From: Muricea muricata
Taxonomy: Eukaryota > Cnidaria > Anthozoa > Malacalcyonacea > Plexauridae
Direction: 5' to 3'
DNA: 64,000 bases
NCBI GenBank assembly: GCA_963855995.1
Contig: OY979725.1
Span: forward strand, 2,666,001 to 2,730,000
In this document: in pieces, positions 39,081 through 64,000 of the stretch
How the letters are laid out: each line of letters opens with the position of its first letter
Numbering within the stretch: position 1 is the stretch's first letter
Program-made: the position numbers and the translations under genes
The notes under the pieces: generated by a model
What the model saw: the letters and a program-made list of their open reading frames with translations, nothing else
The model's database searches: none
What the model was told of the DNA's origin: nothing

Positions 39081-40090
39081 GTGAACTCAAGTCTTAACGC
39101 TAAATGGAAATCAGTTTGATGAGTTGACCTTGTAATTTTTTTGGACAATACGCGCAGATAATGCGCTGTAGCGTTTTTGTTCCGTTGCAAATTACAGCCG
39201 GGCGTATTCGTTTCTACAATAGAGGTTGCGAGCTCTATAAGCCGCGGTCGGCAAGAGTGATGGCGAGTTTTATTGTGCTCGTCGCAGTGCCACTTCGCGG
39301 ATACCCTGCCAGGACAGCTGCTGGATACGGCACATTGCAATTTGCTAGAATTATCGGGCGTAGGATTGAAAACAACGCGCTATGACAATATGCAAAACGC
39401 GATAATGTGCTTTGTACGTTGAATTAATAATCGCTCTCTATATTATAGCTCCGCTACTTATTCTTTCTCCCGTTGATTACTTGCCACCCAGGGTTCATGT
39501 TTAGTTTTGTTTACTTTTGGGATTGTTTACACATCATCGCCATCGGCAAAGGCGAGTTTATTAGTTATTCTTCATTGTATGTTGTATCATATAGTACATG
39601 CGTCGTCGATTGTAATTGATATAGAAAATGATTTTAAATAAATCGATATTCCTAAGTCGCGAAATAATAATTAGCGATAATTAAAATTAAATGCAAACGA
39701 GAGCCGGATATTGAAAGAGCTTGAGTTAAGCCCTGTAAAGACGATCAAGTTTTCCTTGACAAGTTTCTTGACGAGATCACTTACGCGTCTGTACGACGAA
39801 CAAGTTTTCCTTGGCAGGCTTTTTTTGTTCCTGTGTACGCGAAGTTTGACTATATTTTTTCTTGATTACTTTTACAAGGCTACATGAATTAAGTAAGTAA
39901 ACAAACAATTCCCCTGTCAAGTGTTTCTTGCTGCACGTACACATGAGCAAGTTTCCTTGTCGAAAAGCCGGTACGACTAGCTTTTAAACCAGGCTCCTTG
40001 TCAAGGAAATATTGTCATTTTTTCGCGTACACACGAGCAAATAAAACTTGTCAAGGAAAACTTGTCAAGAAAAACTTGCTCGTCTGTGTG

Positions 40091-40565
40091 CAATCTCGTT
40101 CCCCGAGCCTGCGATCCCTTGGGAAGGAATCGGAGGCTCTGGGATAATCCGTGATCGACATACAAAAAACTGTATGTCCCCGTACTGCGCATGCATAGGA
40201 AATAAGCCACAAAAGCATTTTTCTAAAGTTTTTTGGAACAGTATTTGTACTATTTTGTTTGTAATGTCAGTGGAAAATGTTATTTTATTTCATTCTGTGT
40301 TGGACGAAGCGTTAGAGCGACGGGGTAAGAAGAATCTCAAATTAAAGGACTAGTGTCAATACGAAGCGGTAAAGGCTGTTGTTGTCGACCGGAACGATAC
40401 GATTTGTATATATGCCAGCATCTTCCCTATTGCGGCTTATTGAATCTATTTATTTGCAACGCATGCGCAGTACGGGCGACATACAGTTTTTTGTATGTCG
40501 ATCACGGATTATCCCAGAGCCTCCGTTTCCTTCCCAAGGGATCGCAGGCTCGGGGAACGAGATTG
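40091..40565. mobile_element. 475-bp MITE with about 105-bp arms, 9-bp target duplication and a helicase-like fragment
   Basis: Arms 40091-40194 and 40461-40565 are about 97% identical inverse copies. GTCTGTGTG flanks both sides exactly (40082-40090, 40566-40574). The interior holds the pseudogene fragment at about 40265-40437. Arm length and duplication size suggest a Mutator-like element; inference. Confidence 0.9.
40265..40437 (+). pseudogene. Decayed RecQ-like helicase N-terminal fragment
   Basis: One frame reads MSVENVILFHSVLDEALERR, then KNLKLKD, an in-frame TAG, then QYEAVKAVVVDRNDTICI. The last part resembles the Q-motif region that precedes Walker A in RecQ-family helicases (pattern QxEALxAVV...D). 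After ICI the expected Gly/Lys loop is absent, so the rest is lost. The fragment sits between the arms of the element, so it is captured or inherited from a larger element. Identification is from short similarity recalled from the family only. Confidence 0.5.
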
Positions 40566-41500
40566 GTCTGTGTGGGGCTTTAGTGTGTCTACTCAGCCTC
40601 GTACCCAGGCGCTGCAACTGGTCTGTCTGTATATACTGAATTAAAAGTTTTATTGTTTCAGGTATAGTTAAAGAACCTATCTCTATCGTGTACTTTTGAC
40701 TGCACTACCTTCGCTGGCAACATTAGGTCGAGGTCTTTATATTCCGATCCAGGCTCTGGCGCAGTTGGAATCAATATAGCGGCCACTGATCTGTAAATCT
40801 ACTGGATCGTGCACTTGTTGTGTGAGGGAACAGATCAGCTAAAATATCATCCGGTACAACTGTTCGCTTTGTGTTTATGATGGTGAAATGTTTTGCTTGT
40901 TAAAATAATGCATAGAAATTGATTATACAGTAATCACTTAAGAAGGAAGGATTACTTCAGTAGTGTATTTCCTAATAGCATCATATATCATTCACTACAA
41001 ATCCCCAAAGATTAACACATCTTGTAAAAGTAAAACATAGGATTTGAGTTATTCGATAAAACAAGGCACAAAAATTCTGGTGATATTTCGACTTCAATCA
41101 TTGCACATTGACAATTAAATATTTACAAACGATATTAAGATCTGATAGAGCGAGATACATGAAAATGACGTGAGAAGTGAAATGAAATTAGTGATCGCAA
41201 AACTATATATGAATATACAGTTCGTTTCGCTTTGGAATAAAGTCCTTTATTACTGAGAAAATGTAATCTTGAGTTAACTGAAATGCTGATAGTTTAAGTT
41301 GGTTTCCGGCTTATTTTCGCGGCTTGAAAATGTTCAACAAGCTGTATTTTTTATCCAGTTTATTTTTAGATCAACGATAGCATCTCTATTCCCAAGAGCT
41401 ACACTGGATAGTGATCTTGAAAGTGTCAGATTCTTGATTCACGTTAATTAATCATGCAACTTTAGTGAGTCTTATCCGCTCAACCAGGCCATACACAATC

Positions 41501-41987
41501 GTAGGAATGGACTGGAAACGCCAGCTGAAGCGTTACTGATACGCTTTACTTTGGTTGTGACCCTGTAACTTCACTTTAAATATGTTTCAGAACTTTGTAT
41601 TTACATATTTTAAACAAGAACAGCAATTTCCATGGAACTATTGACTTCTAAGCCGGTCTTTTCTAGTTCTCGAAAGCTAAACAGGCTGAAAATGATCGAA
41701 TCAGTTAATGTTTTCGTAAAACGTTTTAACAACATCAGCGGCAATATTTCTCGATACTGAAAAAAAGGCAAACATTCAGCATTGGTTTTTAGACATTTTA
41801 CACCAAAAAGAAGTTTTAAAAGTCGATAGATCAATAGACGCTGCTGTTTTTGATTAAAATATGTCATAATAGAAAGTCCTGAAATATATTTAAAGTGAAT
41901 TTACACATGGTTCCAAAGTAAAAGGCATCAGACCGTATCAAATCAGGAACATTAGTGCCTTTAGCTCGCGTTTCCAATCCATTCCTT
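41501..41987. mobile_element. Foldback element, most complete family copy
   Basis: Left arm 41501-41624 (AGGAATGGACTGGAAACGCC through AAACAAGAACAGCAA) inverts into 41842-41987 (CTGCTGTTTTTGATTAAAAT through TTTCCAATCCATTCCTT), separated by about 217 bp. Single-arm copies occur at 7049 and 12468. Confidence 0.82.
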
Positions 41988-43816
41988 TAACTGTCCGTGT
42001 ACAAATTCACCACATAGGCCGATCCTTAGCAATTGCTCTCTATTCGAATAGGCACAGACTTGTGTTAATCGGAGTTTCTCTGAACTTCGGTATATTGTGT
42101 ATCATGCAGAAAAATCATTATGTCAGTCTGATATTGCACTTCTGTCAGTGTTTATTAAAAGAAGGCTCTGTTTGCGTAGACAGATGAGATAATATCATGT
42201 TCATATCACTCGTATCACAGGGGAAATTACAAGAAATACCGGCTGTGTAAACAACATAGTGTTTGCTAAAGCAGTCGTGAACGAAAGATAACGAGATTTG
42301 ATGAAGAGAGACTTCATAATCCGAAAACGCGCAAATAGCATGCCCCCATTACTGATCTTCTTACCCTTAAAGCGCGATAAAACTAGCTTCACAGAAAAGC
42401 CATGTGCCTAAATATCCCGAGGGTCAGATTTCATGATTAAACTTTGGACCGACTATCAGTTGATGAGTTTTTCTCAACTATTCCCGGTTGATTATTCCCG
42501 AAATATGAACATGACTTCCATCCGAGATTAGTTTTATACTTATGAATTTACATAGCATCGAGTGAAGTGGCTCAATTTCGTAAATGATTTACCTATTCGC
42601 AGGTGAGAGTCTAGATCAATTTCAATATGACATTTGAAATGAACATGCGTTTCGATGGAGAGAATTCAGCATTCCCTACGAGTTAGACTTACAGTGTATA
42701 TGACAAAAATACATATTTCTCTGTATCTCTCTTACTTATAGCCTCCCTCTCTCTAATTCCACCGCCTGTCTTCATGCGAATGTCAGCAATAAATGTCAGA
42801 ATGAATCCATGATACGCTTTGTGTCTATAACGTTCTAGTGAAATACTTAGACTTCGCCCGAAAGCTTTGAAAGTTATGTACTTTCCTTGTAGTTCCTTTT
42901 CCTGTCTTCCTGGTTTCAAATTTTAACAAATATTACCGTGTGCATTTGACTGTTTATAAACAAAATGACGTATACGTGGGACAAAAAACAGATGCTGCCA
43001 TATTGTCACAGTCCGGACTACGCCTGAGACGGTCTGACTTACTTGTTTTCCAGGAGTTTCCCTGCTATCACGAGTTGATAACCGCTCTAGTGCTCTTTAC
43101 TGGATTTATCTGTCCGTGTGTCTCAGTGTCTGGTTTGTAACCGATACACGTATGCCATAAGTCGCTACCGGTCGCGAGGGTTACGACGATGAAGCATGCT
43201 TAAGTGCATTCTCTACTTCCACCGACGTTCCTAATTGGTTGATCGGAACTACGACAGGCTTGCCATGTCTTTCACTGATTGTTCGAATTGCGTCATAACT
43301 ACTTGGGCGCGTTATCAGCGACATTTTTTATTCGGTTCTACGTATACACATGCGGCCATTTTTGGATGTGCTTAGGATTATTGGCACGAACTGATCAGAT
43401 TATGTAGATGTATTAACCACTAAATCTTTGCCAGATTATCTATTTTGCACAATTCCTTGGCACACTTAAAAATTTTGGTTAATCTTCATCATGTAATTGT
43501 ATATACGTGACCATGGCGACACTAGAGAGACTTATAGAAACTTATTCTTAACATGCAAATTTTTATCCGTAATCTTGTGTGAAACTCTACGCATTTTTTC
43601 ATGTGTAATTGGGATTATTTAAGTATTCGTTATGGTATTCCTTGCAAGGGTAGAGTACTGCGGTATTGTCTTACTAAATTACTTGCCCATATGATTTTTA
43701 AGTGAAGACTTGTATTTGCATGAGAGTAATCCGAACAGGAATACTGGACGAGAACATTATCAGACTTAAAATACTGCTCAGCAATCCGAATCGACTACAT
43801 AGATATATACTTCTGG

Positions 43817-44060
43817 CAAAGAGTACAGACTATAAAGAGGGGTCATTTCATTCAACTGAAGCATCAGGTGCTGTCGTCATGATACGTCATGGGCGCCATG
43901 TTCCTACCCCGGTATTAGTAGCCATTTTAAATATTTCCGGGGGGGTTACTTCCTCTCTTTAGGGCACTGGCTAGGAACATGGCGCCCATCACGTGTCATG
44001 ACGACAGCACCTTACGCTTTTTTGAATGAAGTGGCCCCTCTTTGTAGTCTCTACTCTTTG
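43817..44060. mobile_element. 244-bp foldback MITE with 7-bp target duplication
   Basis: Ends CAAAGAGTACAGACTA and TAGTCTCTACTCTTTG invert; GGCGCCATGTTCCTA / TAGGAACATGGCGCC invert inside. CTTCTGG flanks both ends (43810-43816, 44061-44067). Its spacer (TTTTAAATATTTCCGGGGG) is shared with 54562-54733. Confidence 0.85.
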
Positions 44061-44104
44061 CTTCTGGTCTCGGTTGTTGAAGGATGGATTAGCGTTACGA
44101 AGCT

Positions 44105-44330
44105 TTGTGAGGGGTTGGTAATAACAATAAAAGACAATAAACCATAGGAATGGTTTTCTACGAGAGCGAATCACAAACATGACTTTTGTTTTAAAAGTCC
44201 AATCAAATCCTGATTATTTTCGGTTGGAATTTATCCAAAAATTAATATTTAGTTTCTAAATTAAAAAAAAGTGTTATCAGCTTAATAACTTTCATATTTT
44301 AGCAGACAAATGGTCAGTATAACCCACTGG
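44105..44330 (+). repeat. About 220-bp direct repeat, copy 1
   Basis: AAAGACAATAAACCATAG through CATATTTTAGCAGA recurs at 46190-46405 with about 90% identity. Confidence 0.85.
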
Positions 44331-45310
44331 TTTCGATATTTCAACACCTCCGTTTTTTTTTCAGAAATTAAAAGTACCATAATTAACAAGACTAGTTGTC
44401 TCCAGGCCAATAAGTAGACTTCTGGAAAAAAATTCTTTGAATTTTACAGTAACAGAGGGTTAATTAAACTAATTGGCTTCTGAGCATCTGACTCCAACGT
44501 TGGATAATGTTGGACAAATGTTGGAAGATGTGAATCTGTTGAAAACTTCCATTCAACATTGTCTGGATGATCGCCCAGCATTTTGGGCCAAAGATGCTCT
44601 TCGATTCGTTTCAACAGGGTTCTGGTAGAGGATTTGATTCTTATACGGCTGAGTTGTACACTCAGTACTGCGTTATATACGCACTCGCGTCCAGTCGTGC
44701 AATATCTGCTTCGACTCGTAGTTTTGAAACTTGAGTCACTAATCAGAAAAGTAATAAATTCTTCTGCTCCGTTCTCAGTCGACTCGGTTGACAGTTGTTG
44801 CATGTACTCTGAGTATGGAAATTTGTGGCAAAATGCACAAAACATAAATATACAAACATCTATAACTCATTATCGCTTGTATTACGGTGGATTTCAAACA
44901 TGACACATGTGCGAATCTCATGTTTGCTTGCCAAGTGTGTTAGCTGTATTGTATGCAATACAAGCTATACCCAAGCATGAATTCTTATATAATTGACAGT
45001 TACTCAAATCTTACCTGTAAAACCCTGTAATCTGCGCTCGCCAAGCTGTCTTGCACAGCAGATTCAAAATGCCGTTGTAAAATCCAAAACTGATCTCTGG
45101 GACAATAACTGATAGCGAGGCTGCCGGCTGTCTTTAAAACAGCTTTAAAACTACTCTGTTTTTAATTAAAGATATGCGAATAGCAAAATAAGGCTCATTT
45201 AATCAGCAAAACACGAAGATAACTCAACGCTCCCATTTGTAATGACTTGCAGATGAAATATCGTAACTTAATTAGAACGAAATGTTGCAGAATTAATAGT
45301 AGGTATGATA

Positions 45311-45648
45311 CAGACTCGGACTGGCCCCAATTAAGGGGCCTTGCCATTCTAGCACTGAGCGGAGCCCTGAAATTTTTTGCTGTCCTGAATGTTTTAGGTG
45401 AAGATTTTATGGTATTCTGGAGAGAACATGATGAGTTATTTAACTGCTTCCCTGAAAAATTAAAAAATTCCAAATCATTCCCATCCGGTACCTTTTATTT
45501 TTGTTTCGTACTGCCTGATAGTCTGTTTTAAACATCTTTGAATGTTTACAAATACGGGAATTAAACAACAATTGTCAAGGGCCCATTTGATGTCCCAGTA
45601 GGGACCCATGTGCCATGGCACAGTGGCACATAGGCCAGTCCGAGCCTG
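45311..45648. mobile_element. hAT-like MITE, 338 bp, 8-bp target duplication
   Basis: CAGACTCGGACTGGCC and GGCCAGTCCGAGCCTG form 16-bp terminal inverted repeats with one mismatch. GTATGATA flanks both sides exactly (45303-45310, 45649-45656). An 8-bp duplication with CAG ends is typical of hAT transposons. No transposase frame. Confidence 0.88.
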
Positions 45649-45814
45649 GTATGATACGAGTATAGAGGAACAAACCTTGCTTGTTTAATGTGGAATGATT
45701 CAAATAGGATATCTGGAGGCTAAAGTTGAACAAAATAGAAATTTTATTCACAAATGCTAGTTTATTCACAAAATCAATCGGAATAAACAAAAAGGCAACT
45801 CAGCATTCTAACAT

Positions 45815-45990
45815 TTATTTCCTCCTATTTCTCAGTTTACTGGCCAAAGTTTGGCAGATCGACCAGTTTATATTAGTGTCTTTATTGGCCAGAAAATTCA
45901 ATTGACTGCTAAAAACCCGCATAATGAGCATGCGTAATGCGACATGAGTGGGGACACAAACTTAAGTCAGAGAGAGGTTCCAACACTAGT
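45815..45990 (+). repeat. Dispersed repeat, copy 1 (copy 2 at 56905-57070)
   Basis: CAGTTTACTGGCCAAAG, TTGGCCAGAAAATTCAAT, GCATAATGAGCATGCG and GGGGACACAAACTT align in order with 56925-57050. Confidence 0.7.
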
Positions 45991-46189
45991 TGCTCAGTTT
46001 TCATTTCGTTTAAAACGATGGCTTCAGAAGAGACCGTATATTTATACCGAGGCTTCTTGTTCTGGTTTTCAAGTTTGTTTACAATATTTCCTACAAGACT
46101 AAACCTTTTTGAAGATCTGCAGCAGAGAGTACAATCTACAAGCTATACGAAAAAATTAGGGTTGCCACTGACCTATACTAACAAACTTT

Positions 46190-46405
46190 TGGATTGGTTG
46201 GTTTAACAATGAAAGACAATAAACTATAGAAATTGGTTTTCTAAAGAACGAATCACAAACAATGATGACTTTTGTTTCAAAAGTCCAATCAAATCCTGAT
46301 CATTTTCGGTTGGAGTTTATCAAAAAATTAATATCCAGTTTTTAAATTTAAAAAAAAGTGTTATCAGCTAAATATCTGTCATATTTTAGCAGATAAATAA
46401 TCAGA
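46190..46405 (+). repeat. About 220-bp direct repeat, copy 2
   Basis: Second copy of 44105-44330. Confidence 0.85.
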
Positions 46406-46810
46406 TAATTAGATGAAAGTATGCTTCAGTTTACAGTTTGTTCGTTACTTTTAGGCACACACGGAGTTGACCACGTATAGTTTGCTAAAGTGAATAGCGT
46501 TATCACTGTTTATCAGTAACTCGTAAAACCCATATTGAAAGTTTTTCAACCTCGAGCTGAAATCATTTTTTATCTCTTGTGAGTTCAACATACCTGGTCC
46601 CATTCTCCCTTGTGTACAACCGAGCACATGTGTGTATGACAGTAACGAATAGGTTGCATGGCCATTGGCAATAAGGTGTTTTTAAGTTTCATATTTGGAG
46701 TGATTTGTTCAAGATATCTAAACACATATCTTAAAAAGGGAAATCGTGAGGTTAACCCTATTAAAGAATTTCCTCATATACAGTACATGCGTCACGCTTT
46801 CTTGCTTATA

Positions 46811-47252
46811 CAGTCAACTCTCGTTACAGCGGACACCCTGGGGACAGTCATTTAGTGTCCGTAATAGCGAGAGTCCGCAGTAACGGGGCGCGAACAAAAT
46901 TTCCAAATTTCAGTGTGTATAGAATGTCAGTAGTAAATAACAGTGTTTTTGGTTTAAAATGTCTAGTTTATTCTAACATAAAGTTGAGGTTTACTGTGAT
47001 GAACGAGTGCAAAGTACAAGTCAAAATTTAATAAAAATTGTATGTGTTTAAAGAAAAATACTTCCAAGGTCCGTTGTAATGAGAGTAGAACAATAAAAGT
47101 GTTTGTTGGGAACCGCATGAAGTGTCCGCAATACCGTAATAGCGAGAGTCCGTAATAGCGAGAGCTACTGCAATATAATTTACAATAGGTTTTGCCGGGG
47201 ATTTACAAAGTGTCCGTAATAGCGAGGTAAGGCGTAAGGCGAGAGTTGACTG
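46811..47252. mobile_element. pogo/Tc1-mariner-like MITE, 442 bp
   Basis: CAGTCAACTCTCG at 46811-46823 inverts into CGAGAGTTGACTG at 47240-47252, flanked by TA on both sides. The interior repeats GTCCGTAATAGCGAGAG several times. CAGT...TCTCGTTA ends with TA duplications are typical of pogo-type elements. Confidence 0.85.
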
Positions 47253-47539
47253 TATATTGCCTCCAATGTAGTCTGGAGAGGAGGAGGGGCTGGGCTCCAT
47301 TCGCATAAAACAACAGGCTATAGTCTTGCTTTGGGATTTCGCTAGTCTAAAGCGCAATTCCCGCGCTTTTCGCTAATTGTTGTTTCTGAAAATCACTAAA
47401 GATGTTTGACCTTTGACGTCATTGGAAAAATATTAATTAAAAAATCATGCACTTGAAACCCTTCACGTCCTCATTCTCTGGGAGCAGGTATTTTGTGGTA
47501 AAGCACTGGCTACAGGAATAACGAAACGCCACGGGATCA

Positions 47540-47755
47540 ACGGTTCTATCACCACACAGCCAAAAAAGCGTGAATTGCAATAAGTCCTTTGCCGTCTTGC
47601 AAATTGCAACAGGGTTGTTGTGAACAAGTTTATATCAGGGTGCGTCAGCTTGTTGTCAGTTGCGACAGCTGGCTCAGTTGTATCATGTCTACTACATCTT
47701 ACAAACCACAGCAAGCCTGACTTTACTGTAACAGACTTCTTGTAACTTGATGTGT
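47540..47755 (-). repeat. Copy of the AACAAG/CTTGTT degenerate repeat family
   Basis: Contains GCAAATTGCAACAGGGTTG, TTATATCAGGGTGCGTCAGC and TTGTTGTCAGTTGCGAC. Confidence 0.65.
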
Positions 47756-47844
47756 ACATCAGTTGTTGTGTATTTTAAGAATGGTTCCGTTTTTCGATTC
47801 CAGTTCCGATACGTACGCGCGCGCAACCAACTCAATCACTCAAC

Positions 47845-48180
47845 CACTGATCTGAAAATAGACAATCTGGATAGAGTTTCTATACCTACAAAAATCGTGG
47901 CCACTTTTGATGCCAAACATCCGACTCTTGGGACCGAAAATGATCACCCCAAATCGGTAAATATTGGCAAATATCCGCTGGTCTGCATGTTTTCTACTTA
48001 AATGTGAATCTACTAGTACTAGCTCAAAACAGTGCAAATTGCTCAGATACAGGCATACAACTTTGGATGGACGTCTTGTTCTGTGTGTGGTCTCAAGAAT
48101 CGGATGTTTGACATCAAAAGTGGCCATGATTTTTGTAGGTATAGAATCTCTATCCAGGCTATCTATTTTCAGATTAGAGA
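47845..48180. mobile_element. 336-bp foldback MITE just upstream of VPS39
   Basis: About 88-bp arms near 47848-47935 and 48090-48178 (CTGAAAATAGA, ACCTACAAAAATC, GTGGCCACTTTTGATG and their inverses). ACTCAAC flanks both sides (47838-47844, 48181-48187). It ends 257 bp before the VPS39 start codon. Confidence 0.82.
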
Positions 48181-48437
48181 ACTCAACGGAGCAACACCCA
48201 AATACTAATATTTCGGTATCCCGGTATTCCCGTAATCAGTGTTTTACTTCGTCGATTGTTTGACTCCCAAAATCATCAGAACGGACTCTGCATGAAGTAC
48301 CCGTGCACTGTTGCTTCCCGTAACGCAGGCTCGGAAATCATATTCTATTTTCCTAATAGGAAGTAAAAGGGAAAGAACGCCGAAAGGATGAAATAAAATC
48401 ATAAAAAATCTGGATGAAAGTGAAATGATTCCCAACG

Positions 48438-63979
<15,542 letters not shown>

Positions 63980-64000
63980 GTACTAAGATAACATTATTCC

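Larger units (their letters stand above)
39727..40583. mobile_element. Older palindromic element containing a nested insertion
   Basis: The left end TAAGCCCTGTAAAGACGATC and the inverse of the right end (near 40575-40583, continuing leftward before 40090) match once the 475-bp insertion at 40091-40565 is removed. Inner words CAAGTTTTCCTTGACAAG and CTTGTCAAGGAAAACTTG invert repeatedly. Confidence 0.7.
39081..48437. other. Intergenic region between two divergent genes
   Basis: The minus-strand gene and VPS39 start on either side, pointing away from each other. Apart from the elements listed separately I see no gene; nothing notable in about 39090-39720, 40590-41490, 42010-43800, 44340-45300 and 46415-46800. 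Only one element (47845-48180) lies within 600 bp upstream of the VPS39 start. Confidence 0.7.

Noticed and set aside
43000-43140. Frame ending ...FICPCVSVSGL
   Set aside because: No motif, no splice context and no repeat support.
44444-44845. 133-codon minus-strand open frame
   Set aside because: Part of it translates low-complexity AATGTTGGA-type repeated words; no conserved motif.
46018-46206. 62-codon frame MASEETVYLYRG... with a reasonable start
   Set aside because: No recognisable domain, no splice partners, and it runs into the dispersed repeat at 46190; likely chance.

Overview
The window looks like nuclear DNA of an invertebrate animal. It has intron-rich genes with GT-AG introns and conserved animal domain architectures, is AT-rich overall, and is crowded with foldback/MITE elements, tRNA-derived SINEs and microsatellites. 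The repeat style, especially the degenerate AACAAG/CTTGTT family seen at several places, suggests a cnidarian to me, perhaps an anthozoan. That is inference; only a database search could fix the species.

Three genes are supported. (1) 2-6630, + strand: the 3' end, 14 exons, of a PLEKHA8/FAPP2 orthologue (PH domain plus glycolipid-transfer domain); its first residues lie before the window. (2) 39080 down to 10348, - strand: an unrecognised 788-residue, basic, probably disordered protein in two phase-compatible coding exons separated by a 26.4-kb intron. It is rich in phospho-motif look-alikes, including two DSGxxS sequences. (3) 48438-63979, + strand: 24 recognised exons of VPS39 (Vam6), the HOPS tethering subunit; the last exon lies beyond the window. 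One small VPS39 exon cannot be found, and the phases prove that something is missing between 49848 and 50948, exactly where a 150-bp TA run, a CCATA pentamer array and a retroelement-like tail sit.

Everything else is intergenic or intronic and dominated by repeats. Several non-autonomous DNA transposons can be delimited with target-site duplications: a 251-bp element with 109-bp arms and a 10-bp duplication (32004-32254), a 475-bp element with a 9-bp duplication carrying a decayed RecQ-like helicase fragment (40091-40565, nested in an older palindrome), an hAT-like element (45311-45648), a pogo/Tc1-like element (46811-47252) and a probable hAT-like element made of repeated ACCGC motifs (53808-54266). 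Several families recur in both orientations across the window.

Functionally, PLEKHA8 (Golgi PI4P-dependent glycolipid transfer) and VPS39 (late endosome/lysosome tethering) are both membrane-traffic genes, but nothing in the sequence suggests co-regulation. I see no RNA gene that I would call functional, no CRISPR array and no prokaryotic feature.
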